A stretch of DNA of 64,000 bases. Source: Desulfospira sp963664655. Lineage in GTDB: Bacteria > Desulfobacterota > Desulfobacteria > Desulfobacterales > Desulfobacteraceae. The stretch is from NCBI GenBank assembly GCA_963664655.2, contig OY761554.1:310001-374000 (forward strand). The letters are read 5' to 3'. The notes under the pieces are model-generated. The model saw only the letters and a program-made list of their open reading frames with translations, had not been told where the DNA came from and made no database searches. Numbering within the stretch: position 1 is the first letter of the stretch; every line of letters begins with the position of its first letter. This document shows, piece by piece, positions 7,503 through 14,811 of the stretch. A program made the position numbers and the translations under genes.

Positions 7503-8732
7503 ATGTCCGGCAGCCAATGGGTTGCCCTGACCCGGGACGAAACCGTGGATATGCCCTACGGCAGCGAACTGATGATGCTTCCGGACCGGTCCCCGGTGAT
7601 TTACAATATCCCGAAAAATAAATTTGAAATCTTAACCCACAACCCCTATGCCCCTGATGAACGGATTTTTCCCGTGGCTGTGTTTAACTCCCCGGGATAT
7701 GTGAACCGGCATTTCTGCGCTTATGACGATGCCCGTGCCAACGGACTGCTGCCCCTGTTTTCCTATGGGGCCGCGGGATTTGGGAAAAAAAATTTCCGAT
7801 CTGCCGCCATCCTGGTGGATGACGAACCCCGGCAGGATTTAAGGCTGATGCCAAGGGAGAAAATCCTTAAGGGCGTTGCGCTGATGCAGCAGGCCTATCC
7901 GGGAAACCGGCTCATGCGCCACCTTGAAACCTGTGCCCTGGAATACGGGTGCCCGGCCGGCAAAAATTTTTTTCTTGAACGGTATGAAGCCCCGCTTCCC
8001 ACGGCCATGACCTGCAATGCCAGATGCCTTGGCTGCATTTCCCTGCAATCCCAGGACAATTTGTGCGCCTGCCAGGACCGGATTGCCTTTACCCCGACAC
8101 CTGAAGAGATCGCCCAGGTCAGCCTCGAACATATCGGCAAGGTCCAGAACGCCGTGGTCAGTTTCGGCCAGGGGTGTGAAGGAGAGCCCCTGACCGCCGC
8201 AAAGGTCATTGAGCCGGCCATCCGGCTGATCCGCGAAAAAACCGGCGAGGGAACCATTAACCTTAACTCCAATGCCAGCCTGCCCAGACAGGTGGAAAAG
8301 CTTTGTCTGGCAGGGCTTGACAGCATGCGGGCCAGCATGAATTCCGTCCGGCAGGCCGTTTACACCGCCTATTTCAGGCCGCAGTCATATGAATTTAACG
8401 ATGTCCTGGCCAGCATTGACACAGCCAGAAAACACGGCAAATTCGTGGCCATCAACTACTTAAACTGTCCCGGGGTGACCGACTCTGAAAAAGAGGCCAG
8501 GGCCTTATTCGCCTTTATCCGGGACCATGACATCAACATGATCCAGTGGCGCAACCTCAACTACGATCCCAGGGCCTATTGGCAGGCCATGGAGGGTGTG
8601 GCTCCCGGGGGGCAGGCCATGGGCATGGAAACGCTGATCCGGGAGTTAAGCCGGGAATTTCCCCGTTTGATTCACGGGTATTTTAATCCCCCAAAGGAAA
8701 ACCATGGCAGACTTTCAAAAAAACAAGCCTGA
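7503..8732 (+). CDS. Radical SAM protein (uncertain, possibly frameshifted start)
   Basis: A 409-residue protein from the first in-frame ATG. The radical SAM cluster motif CNARCLGC (C171, C175, C178) lies unusually far in, after a 165-residue N-terminal domain, and is followed by VVSFGQGCEGEPLT, the glycine-rich SAM region. The reading frame is open without an ATG/GTG/TTG start back to 7341, and that upstream part (TYLTAIAAAPNGEIFELEG) looks coding. A perfect AGGAG with ATG 7370 lies in another frame that stops after 12 codons, so a frameshift or a non-standard start is likely. The gene overlaps the next by 29 nt, so translation is probably coupled. The reaction is unknown; I place it with the downstream aldolase as a functional pair by inference. 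Confidence 0.82.
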   Translation: MSGSQWVALTRDETVDMPYGSELMMLPDRSPVIYNIPKNKFEILTHNPYAPDERIFPVAVFNSPGYVNRHFCAYDDARANGLLPLFSYGAAGFGKKNFRSAAILVDDEPRQDLRLMPREKILKGVALMQQAYPGNRLMRHLETCALEYGCPAGKNFFLERYEAPLPTAMTCNARCLGCISLQSQDNLCACQDRIAFTPTPEEIAQVSLEHIGKVQNAVVSFGQGCEGEPLTAAKVIEPAIRLIREKTGEGTINLNSNASLPRQVEKLCLAGLDSMRASMNSVRQAVYTAYFRPQSYEFNDVLASIDTARKHGKFVAINYLNCPGVTDSEKEARALFAFIRDHDINMIQWRNLNYDPRAYWQAMEGVAPGGQAMGMETLIRELSREFPRLIHGYFNPPKENHGRLSKKQA

Positions 8733-9846
8733 AAAGATACAGGTCATTGACCAGACCTTAAGGGAGGGCATGCAGTTCAGGGGGCTGGTCTTTTCCCTGG
8801 ACCAGCGGCTTAACATCCTGGAATTCCAGGAACGGCTCGGTGTGGCGGTCAGTCAGGCCGGCTACCCGGCAGCCCACGAAAAAGAAGCCGAGATCGTGGC
8901 CCAAGTGGCGGCCCATGCCAAAGCCAGTCATTTCAAAGTCCGGACATCGGCACTGGGCCGGGCGGTCAAAGGGGATGCCCGGACCATGATTGAAACCGGG
9001 GTAGACGACATCCACCTTCACTTCCATGTCAGGCCCGAGGCCTGCGAAAATGAGCTATCGCTGCTGTTCAAGGACCTTGAGATGGTAATATCTCTGATCC
9101 GGTCTTTGAAACCCTCCGCCAACATCAGCATGGCCATGCTGGACTTGGGCCGGACCCCGGACCGCCTGTTAACGGCCTGCCTTAATTTTCTTTCCGGCCG
9201 CCTTGCCATTGATATCATCTCCCTTCCCGACACCTCGGGCATCATGGCCCCGGTCCGGGTATATGAAAAAATCAACACGGCCCGGCCCTTTTGCGGCCAG
9301 GCCAGCATCAGCGTCCACTGCCACAATGATTTAGGGGCCGCTTCGGCCAACGGGTTCATGGGCATCATGGCCGGGGCCAAGATTCTGGAAGCCTCGGCTT
9401 TGGGAATCGGAGAAAGAAACGGGATCAGCGATCTTTACACCACGGCCCGGCTGCTGGCGGATGAAGGGGTTGACACGGGCCTGAACCTGGCAGATGTTCA
9501 GGGATTTAAAGCCTATTACGCCTATGTGGACCATATTGTATTTGAACAGACCGGCGAACACCTGCTGGGGTACACCTTCCCCGGTTTTGGCCCGGGAACC
9601 CGGACCCATGTGGCCGGCACCCATGCGGGAAAACATTTCGGGACCACGGAAAACCAGGCATTTTATTTAAATGTGCTGTGCGGCAGGGGACTGGTCAGCC
9701 AGTACCTGGCCCGGGAGTTTCCGGACCGCAGTCTGTCCGTTTCTGTTCTGGAAAAAATCAGCGCCGCCGTCAAATTACAGAGCATTACCGCAGGCCGCTG
9801 CCTGACCAAGGCCGAAGTCCAGGCCATACTGAATTCATATTCATAA
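8704..9846 (+). CDS. DRE-TIM metallolyase (isopropylmalate/homocitrate/citrate synthase-like)
   Basis: A 380-residue TIM-barrel enzyme of the HMGL-like family. The N-terminal IDQTLREGMQ (D16, R20, E21) and the metal-binding SVHCHNDLG (H205, H207) are the two signatures of enzymes that condense acetyl-CoA or a related acyl-CoA with a 2-oxoacid. The later GIGERNGISDL matches the family's active-site loop. It lacks the long C-terminal regulatory domain of LeuA, so candidates are homocitrate synthase, re-citrate synthase or an uncharacterised aldolase. Its start overlaps the radical SAM gene by 29 nt, which argues for a joint pathway. A ferredoxin-linked 2-oxoacid oxidoreductase is encoded downstream. 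The substrate is not resolved. Confidence 0.82.
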   Translation: MADFQKNKPEKIQVIDQTLREGMQFRGLVFSLDQRLNILEFQERLGVAVSQAGYPAAHEKEAEIVAQVAAHAKASHFKVRTSALGRAVKGDARTMIETGVDDIHLHFHVRPEACENELSLLFKDLEMVISLIRSLKPSANISMAMLDLGRTPDRLLTACLNFLSGRLAIDIISLPDTSGIMAPVRVYEKINTARPFCGQASISVHCHNDLGAASANGFMGIMAGAKILEASALGIGERNGISDLYTTARLLADEGVDTGLNLADVQGFKAYYAYVDHIVFEQTGEHLLGYTFPGFGPGTRTHVAGTHAGKHFGTTENQAFYLNVLCGRGLVSQYLAREFPDRSLSVSVLEKISAAVKLQSITAGRCLTKAEVQAILNSYS

Positions 9847-9952
9847 AATCCGAAATTCGCAAGAAAACATTTGCATTACAGGTTTTTATCTGATTTAATC
9901 ATCGTTTTTCAGGCTGTAGCCGATATGGGGTTTCAAAAAAAGGAAGGCAAGT

Positions 9953-10636
9953 TTGGATATAGACCTTAAGGGCATTGTGATTATTGTGGGCAACTATGGT
10001 TCGGGCAAATCCGAAACCGCCGTAAACCTGGCCGCCCAAAGCATCAAAAGCGGGAAATCCGTCAAAATAGCGGATCTTGACCTGGTCAATCCCTATTTCA
10101 GAACCCGGGAGGCCCGGATTCCCCTGGAAAGCCTGGGGGTGTCGGTGGTCCTGCCGGATAAACAATACATGTACGCCGATCTGCCCATCCTGACCCCGGC
10201 TGTTGCCGGTATGATCCGGAACCCGGCGGACCTGACCATTCTGGATGCCGGGGGGGACGACGCGGGTGTGACGGTTCTGGCCGCCCTTGAAGACTTCTTA
10301 AAGGCCCAAAAAGTGGCCATGCTCCAGGTCATCAACCCCTACAGGCCCTTTACCCAGGATGTCCAGGGCTGCCTGAAAATCCAAAAGGAAATTGAAATTT
10401 CCTCCAAACTCAAGGTCACGGGACTGATTTCCAACGCCAACCTTATTGACGAGACAGAACCTGAACATATTATTAAGGGATATGAACTGGTTAAGGAGGT
10501 TTCCCGGGAAACCGGACTGAAACTTGAATTTATAACGGCTTGCCCCCAGGTATTAAAAAAAATGGATGCCAAACAATTTGACTGTCCCATCCTGCCCATT
10601 GACAGGACGCTTTTACCCCCCTGGAAGCGCAGCTAA
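9953..10636 (+). CDS. MinD/CobQ-like P-loop ATPase
   Basis: A 227-residue cytosolic P-loop protein starting at TTG 9953 behind AAGGAAG. Walker A is GNYGSGKS (residues 13-20) and the switch motif is IADLDLVNPYF. The deviant Walker A lysine of ParA/MinD (KGG) is absent; it is closer to the nucleotide-binding CobB/CobQ-like group. DAGGDDAG supplies the Walker B-like acid. No partner or DNA-binding domain is visible. It lies 106 nt after the aldolase gene and 185 nt before the ferredoxin-type subunit gene. Its role could be assembly or activation of the oxidoreductase, which is inference from position. Confidence 0.78.
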   Translation: MDIDLKGIVIIVGNYGSGKSETAVNLAAQSIKSGKSVKIADLDLVNPYFRTREARIPLESLGVSVVLPDKQYMYADLPILTPAVAGMIRNPADLTILDAGGDDAGVTVLAALEDFLKAQKVAMLQVINPYRPFTQDVQGCLKIQKEIEISSKLKVTGLISNANLIDETEPEHIIKGYELVKEVSRETGLKLEFITACPQVLKKMDAKQFDCPILPIDRTLLPPWKRS

Positions 10637-10821
10637 AGGGGTTTGGGCATCAAGAGACTCCGGCGGTTTGAATGAACCGCGCTGACAGCCTTTTGCCCAT
10701 TGCCCCTCAGACAATTAATCAGTGTCTGAACAAAAACCTGTATTTGGATAAATAGTTGCCCGTCTGCAACGCAGCAGATGGGTGACTTTTCGTTCAAACA
10801 CCAATCAAAGGAGTACGACAT

Positions 10822-11040
10822 ATGGCATATCAGCATATCATTGATTCCGAACGGTGCAAGGGCTGCGGCCTGTGCATTAACTTCTGTCCGAAAACCGTAC
10901 TGGAGATTTCGGACAAGGTAAATGCCAGGGGGCATTTCCCCGCCTTCCAGGCCAGGCCTGAGGACTGTGTCTATTGCAGCATCTGCTGCGTAATGTGTCC
11001 GGACGTGGCCATCAGTATTGTGGAAACCCAGGACGCCTGA
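10822..11040 (+). CDS. 2-oxoacid:ferredoxin oxidoreductase, delta (4Fe-4S ferredoxin) subunit
   Basis: A 72-residue protein with two [4Fe-4S] motifs: CKGCGLCINFCP and CVYCSICCVMCP. It starts at ATG 10822 after a good AAAGGAG. The length and position as first gene of delta-alpha-beta-gamma match the electron-transfer subunit of archaeal-type 2-oxoacid oxidoreductases, passing electrons from the catalytic core to ferredoxin in the cytosol. The upstream 185 nt contain a stem-loop (GCCCGTCTGC...GCAGATGGGT, about 10757-10783) that might be an attenuator or the end of the previous transcript. Confidence 0.9.
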   Translation: MAYQHIIDSERCKGCGLCINFCPKTVLEISDKVNARGHFPAFQARPEDCVYCSICCVMCPDVAISIVETQDA

Positions 11041-11110
11041 TCCCCTGCCCCATACCAGTGGTGACGGCACCCCTAATTGAAATTTATAAATTATTTGAGG
11101 AAATTATATA

Positions 11111-12178
11111 ATGGCAAAAGTGCTAATGAAAGGAAATGAGGCCATCGCTGAAGCGGCCATCCGTGCAGGGTGCAAGAACTATTTTGCATACCCCATCACC
11201 CCCCAGTCCGAAGTGGCTGAATACCTGTCCAAAAGGCTGCCCGAAGTCGACGGGGTCTTCCTTCAGGGAGAAAGCGAAGTGGCGGTGGGATACATGATTT
11301 TTGGTGCGGCCGCAGCCGGTGCCAGGGTGATGACCACCTCTTCCTCCCCGGGGATCAGCCTCATGAGCGAAGCCTTATCCTATATTGCCGCAGCCCAGTG
11401 CCCGGCGGTTTTTGTCAACATCATGCGGGGCGGCCCGGGGCTTGGCGGCATTCTGCCTTCCCAGGGCGACTATTTCCAGGCCACCAAAGGCGGCGGCCAC
11501 GGGGATTATCATTTGCTGGTCATGGCCCCGGACGGTGTCCAGGAAGCCGTTGAAATGACCATGAAGGCCTTTCTTCTGGCTGAAAAATACAGAAACCCGG
11601 TCATGGTCATGGGCGACGGACTCATCGGACAGATGATGGAGCCCGTTGAATTCCCGGAAGATTTTGACACCACCCCCTCAAACAAAGACGGCTGGGCCAC
11701 CACAGGCATGGACCACCGGAAAAGCAATAAAAGAAACCTGGTAAAATCTTTATTTCTCGATCCCACCGCCCTCAACCAGAACAATCTGGAGCTTAAGGCC
11801 AAATACGATCAGATGAAAAAAGAAGAGGTCATGTTTGAGGCCTACAATGCCGACACGGATTATCAGGTTTTAATCTGCAGCTACGGCACCATGAGCCGGG
11901 TCTGCCGCACCGCCATTGACATGCTCAAAGAAAAAGGGATTGAGGTGGCCATGTTCCGCCCGAAAACCTTATTTCCTTTTCCGGAAAAGGCCGTCTATGA
12001 CCTGGCCGTCAAAGACAGCTGTAAAACCCTGATCAGCATTGAAATGAGCATGGGCCAGATGGTCGAGGATATCGAACGGTGCGTCAAGGGCCAGAAGCCC
12101 GTTGAATTTTACGGCGAATGCGGCGGGGCCATTCCGTCACCGGAAAAAATTATCGAAATCATTAAAGGACTGTTATAG
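11111..12178 (+). CDS. vorB: 2-oxoacid:ferredoxin oxidoreductase, alpha subunit (VorB/KorA-like)
   Basis: A 355-residue subunit beginning MAKVLMKGNEAIAEAAIRAG. YPITPQSEVAEYL is the pyrimidine-binding region of the thiamine diphosphate site; GESEVAVGYMIFGAAAAG and TTSSSPGISLMSEALSY are further family blocks. The C-terminal part (YQVLICSYGTMSRVC) is the transketolase-like domain. Together with the other three subunits it would oxidise a 2-oxoacid and CoA to acyl-CoA and CO2, reducing ferredoxin. The sequence is closest to the VorB type (3-methyl-2-oxobutanoate) by recall, but 2-oxoglutarate or other 2-oxoacids are possible. ATG 11111 follows GAGGAAA. Confidence 0.87.
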   Translation: MAKVLMKGNEAIAEAAIRAGCKNYFAYPITPQSEVAEYLSKRLPEVDGVFLQGESEVAVGYMIFGAAAAGARVMTTSSSPGISLMSEALSYIAAAQCPAVFVNIMRGGPGLGGILPSQGDYFQATKGGGHGDYHLLVMAPDGVQEAVEMTMKAFLLAEKYRNPVMVMGDGLIGQMMEPVEFPEDFDTTPSNKDGWATTGMDHRKSNKRNLVKSLFLDPTALNQNNLELKAKYDQMKKEEVMFEAYNADTDYQVLICSYGTMSRVCRTAIDMLKEKGIEVAMFRPKTLFPFPEKAVYDLAVKDSCKTLISIEMSMGQMVEDIERCVKGQKPVEFYGECGGAIPSPEKIIEIIKGLL

Positions 12179-12186
12179 GAGAGACC

Positions 12187-12924
12187 ATGGGAAAGACATA
12201 TTCCAAGCCAACGGCATTGACCGACGCCATGACCCATTACTGCCCGGGCTGCACCCACGGTATCGTACACCGCCTGGTGGCGGAAGTCATTGACGAACTG
12301 GGCATCCGGGGCAGAACCGTGGGGATCGCCCCTGTGGGATGCGCTGTGATGGCATATAATTATTTTGACTGCGATTTCCAGGAAGCCGCCCATGGCCGTG
12401 CGCCTGCCATGGCCACGGGAATGAAACGGGTGAGGCCGGACCTGATCGTGTTCACCTACCAGGGGGACGGGGACCTGGCGTCCATTGGCATGGGCGAAAT
12501 CATCCATGCCGCCAACCGGGGAGAAAAGTTCACGGTCATTTTTATCAACAACGCCATCTACGGCATGACCGGCGGCCAGATGGCCCCCACCACCATGCCG
12601 GGACAGCGGGCCACCACGGCACCTGCCGGACGTGACCCCCTCCTCACCGGGATGCCCATCCGCATGGCCAATCTTCTGAGTGAACTGGTAACGCCCGGGT
12701 ATGTAACCCGCCAGGCCGTTCTCAAGCCCCAGATGGTGAACAAGACCAAAAAGGCAATTAAAAAAGCCTTTGAATACCAGATTGAAGGCAAGTGTTTCAG
12801 CTTTGTGGAGGTGATCTCCACCTGTCCCACCAACTGGGGCATGACCCCCCTGGATGCGCTGAAATGGGCTGAAGACACTCTTCTTCCCTACTATGAACTT
12901 GGCGATTACAAGGTCCCGGAATAG
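12187..12924 (+). CDS. 2-oxoacid:ferredoxin oxidoreductase, beta (thiamine diphosphate) subunit
   Basis: A 245-residue subunit. HYCPGCTHGIVHRL is the N-terminal motif with the two Cys of this family. GDGDLASIGMGEIIHAAN...NNAIYGMTGGQ is the ThDP/Mg-binding GDG...N motif. It starts at ATG 12187, 8 nt after the alpha subunit stop, with GGAGA as ribosome site. The beta subunit binds the diphosphate end of the cofactor at the interface with alpha. No [4Fe-4S] cysteine cluster of the pyruvate type is seen outside the N-terminal pair, which fits the VOR/KOR type of enzyme. Confidence 0.9.
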   Translation: MGKTYSKPTALTDAMTHYCPGCTHGIVHRLVAEVIDELGIRGRTVGIAPVGCAVMAYNYFDCDFQEAAHGRAPAMATGMKRVRPDLIVFTYQGDGDLASIGMGEIIHAANRGEKFTVIFINNAIYGMTGGQMAPTTMPGQRATTAPAGRDPLLTGMPIRMANLLSELVTPGYVTRQAVLKPQMVNKTKKAIKKAFEYQIEGKCFSFVEVISTCPTNWGMTPLDALKWAEDTLLPYYELGDYKVPE

Positions 12925-12959
12925 CCGCCCGGACTGTTACCATATTTTGGAGAAACCCA

Positions 12960-13496
12960 ATGCAGACAGAAATAAAATTTGCAGGATTTGGCGGCCAGGG
13001 GATCTTGCTTTCGGCAAAACTTCTGGCCTATGCAGCAATGAAACAGGGCTCATTTGTGGCCTGGATTCCTTCCTACGGCCCGGAAATGAGGGGCGGCACC
13101 GCCTATTGCACCGTGGTGATCAGCGACCGGCTCATCGGCTCTCCCATCATTGAAAAACCCACCCACCTGGTGGCCATGAACCGCCCCTCCCTTGAAAAAT
13201 TTGAAGGGGATGTCAAGCCCGGCGGGATCATATTCATCAATTCATCCCTGATTCCGGTACGAAGCAGCCGGACCGACATTGACCAGCTGGTGATCCCGGT
13301 CAATGACGTGGCCATGGCGGCCGGCTCCATCCGTGCCGCCAATATTGTGGCCTTAAGCGCCTTTGCCGCCAGAAGCAAACTGGTGGACCTGGATCTGTTG
13401 AAAAAATGCGTGAAAGAAGAGTTTGCCGCCAAGGCCAAGATCATCCCCCTGAACATGGATGCCTTTGACCGGGGCGTGGCCCTGGCCTCAAGTTAA
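12960..13496 (+). CDS. 2-oxoacid:ferredoxin oxidoreductase, gamma subunit
   Basis: A 178-residue subunit. FAGFGGQGILLSAKLLAYAAM near the N-terminus and IPSYGPEMRGGTAYCTVVIS are the standard signatures of the gamma chain, which helps form the CoA-binding site. It starts 35 nt after the beta gene, preceded by GGAGAA. It completes the delta-alpha-beta-gamma order. A strong stem-loop follows at 13518-13546, and then a glutaredoxin gene. Confidence 0.9.
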   Translation: MQTEIKFAGFGGQGILLSAKLLAYAAMKQGSFVAWIPSYGPEMRGGTAYCTVVISDRLIGSPIIEKPTHLVAMNRPSLEKFEGDVKPGGIIFINSSLIPVRSSRTDIDQLVIPVNDVAMAAGSIRAANIVALSAFAARSKLVDLDLLKKCVKEEFAAKAKIIPLNMDAFDRGVALASS

Positions 13497-13517
13497 TTTC
13501 GAAAATCATACCCGTCC

Positions 13518-13546
13518 GGCAGGGTGGACAGCGTGCCCACCCTGCC
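13518..13546 (+). other. Intercistronic stem-loop after the oxidoreductase genes
   Basis: GGCAGGGTGG (13518-13527) pairs perfectly with CCACCCTGCC (13537-13546) around a 9-nt loop. There is no T tract after it, so it is more likely an RNA-stability or processing hairpin than a terminator. It separates the gamma subunit gene from the glutaredoxin gene. Confidence 0.6.
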
Positions 13547-13567
13547 GAACCATAAGGATTTCATCCC

Positions 13568-13822
13568 ATGCTCAAAGTCTATTCAGCCAAATGGTGCCCC
13601 CATTGTGTAAAGACCATCGATTACCTGAAAGAAAACCAGATTGAATTTCAGGTTATTGACATTGAATCCGAGCCTGAAACCGTGGTCCGGAAAGTCATTG
13701 ACGTCAACGGGGGCGATGACTGGGTGGTTCCCACCCTGGAATTTAACGGAAAATGGCGGCCCGGCAAGGTGTTTAACGCCGGAGAGCTGAAAGCGGATTT
13801 AAAAGACCTCGGGGTTTGCTGA
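13568..13822 (+). CDS. Glutaredoxin-like protein
   Basis: An 84-residue protein with the thioredoxin fold: MLKVYSAKWCPHC carries the redox pair C10 and C13, and VPTLEFNGKW contains the cis-proline. It is cytosolic and probably reduces disulfides or carries a thiol intermediate. It lies 71 nt after the gamma subunit gene, preceded by AAGGA, and may be transcribed from the same operon. A redox-maintenance role for the oxidoreductase is inference. It ends in a C-terminal Cys (GVC), an unusual extra thiol. Confidence 0.88.
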   Translation: MLKVYSAKWCPHCVKTIDYLKENQIEFQVIDIESEPETVVRKVIDVNGGDDWVVPTLEFNGKWRPGKVFNAGELKADLKDLGVC

Positions 13823-13922
13823 AGGCAATATTTTTCAATTGGAATGGGGTGTCATATTTCAAAAAATTACCGTATCGCTTTATGAAAGCGACCGAATTTC
13901 CAGAATTTTAAATTAACAAGAG

Positions 13923-14306
13923 TTAAACAGCCCTGTTTTTCCTGATCTGTTTAACTCTGAATTTATTTTTTTGAAAAACACAAAAACAATTGGCTATTTT
14001 GGAAGAATAGGTATCTAAAATAGACTTGACAATTTGAAGTTTTTCAGGGACGGCTGCATCTTCCAATCTCAACAGCAGCACCCCGCAATGATTCATACGA
14101 GAGTGATAAATCAATTCACCAAAATCTTTATCCATGGTTATGACCATTCTTTTTTCAGCCGCCGCCAAACGGATGATATTATCGTCACTCATGGCCGGAT
14201 CAATCTTTCGAACGGACTTGGTATCATAGCCTTTTTCACATAAATAATTTTCAATACTTTTACCTACTCCGACATCAACAAGAAATTTGATAGGGTTATC
14301 CGTCAC
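13923..14306 (-). CDS. DUF5615 PIN-like protein (putative toxin)
   Basis: A 127-residue protein of the DUF5615 type. It has an early acidic residue in IKFLVDVGVGK, DNIIRLAAAEKRMVITMDKDFGEL, and GVLLLRL, the pattern of small PIN-like putative nucleases. The start is GTG 14306 and overlaps the stop of the DUF433 gene by 4 nt (GTGA), a coupling typical of toxin-antitoxin pairs. The C-terminal tail is very basic (KNKFRVKQIRKNRAV), which could bind RNA. Toxicity is not demonstrated for most members. Orphan transcription in a low-GC stretch suggests acquisition by transfer. Confidence 0.82.
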   Translation of the reverse strand: MTDNPIKFLVDVGVGKSIENYLCEKGYDTKSVRKIDPAMSDDNIIRLAAAEKRMVITMDKDFGELIYHSRMNHCGVLLLRLEDAAVPEKLQIVKSILDTYSSKIANCFCVFQKNKFRVKQIRKNRAV

Positions 14307-14551
14307 GCAGGCACCTGGATTGGATAGACTTGCTCCTCTTCAACCAGGGCAGCCGCATAGGCAAATACGGCCTGGAAATCTTCTGCTTCAAGTTCAGGAT
14401 ATTCATCAAGTAAGTCCTGTTGAGATATTCCTGAAGACAATGATTTTAAAATCTGCTCTACAGTAATCCTCATCCCCCGAATAGTCGGTTTGCCGAGCAT
14501 GATTTTCGGGTCAACTGTAATTCTTGAAAATAAAGAGTTTAATTGGGCCAT
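14303..14551 (-). CDS. DUF433 protein (putative antitoxin)
   Basis: An 82-residue protein starting at ATG 14551. Signature elements are RITVDPKIMLGKPTIRGMRITVEQIL and LLDEYPELEAEDFQAVFAYA split across the DUF433 helix-turn-helix-like domain. DUF433 genes usually lie upstream of DUF5615 genes, and the two are regarded as a type II toxin-antitoxin-like module. The gene reads into the DUF5615 gene with a 4-nt overlap. The frame is open further upstream, but the added residues do not fit the family. The region 14636-14811 upstream is AT-rich and has no gene, only a short CTTCATCGC tandem repeat near 14785. Confidence 0.85.
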   Translation of the reverse strand: MAQLNSLFSRITVDPKIMLGKPTIRGMRITVEQILKSLSSGISQQDLLDEYPELEAEDFQAVFAYAAALVEEEQVYPIQVPA

Positions 14552-14811
14552 GGTTCCACCTTCCAGCCTCCAGGCAGCTAATGGGGTGTAATTTAATTTT
14601 TTAATATAGTACCACTGTTCTGTTTGAAATAGCAAATTGTCCTTTTTTCATATTTTCTGCACCCCCAAAAGCCGATTCACCCCGGATATTTCACGAATTT
14701 TTTTTGCCTCATATCTTAAGGCTCAGGCCGAGGCGCTGATCGCTGATTTGGAAAAACTTTGGGGTTGATCCCGGCGGACTTGAAGTCCTTTCTTCATCGC
14801 CTTCATCGCCT

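Noticed and set aside
10640..10820. A riboswitch before the oxidoreductase genes
   Set aside because: Only a single imperfect stem-loop is visible, without any known riboswitch core.
10633..11070. A 145-codon open frame opposite the delta subunit gene
   Set aside because: The plus-strand ferredoxin with two cluster motifs and a ribosome site is the real gene.
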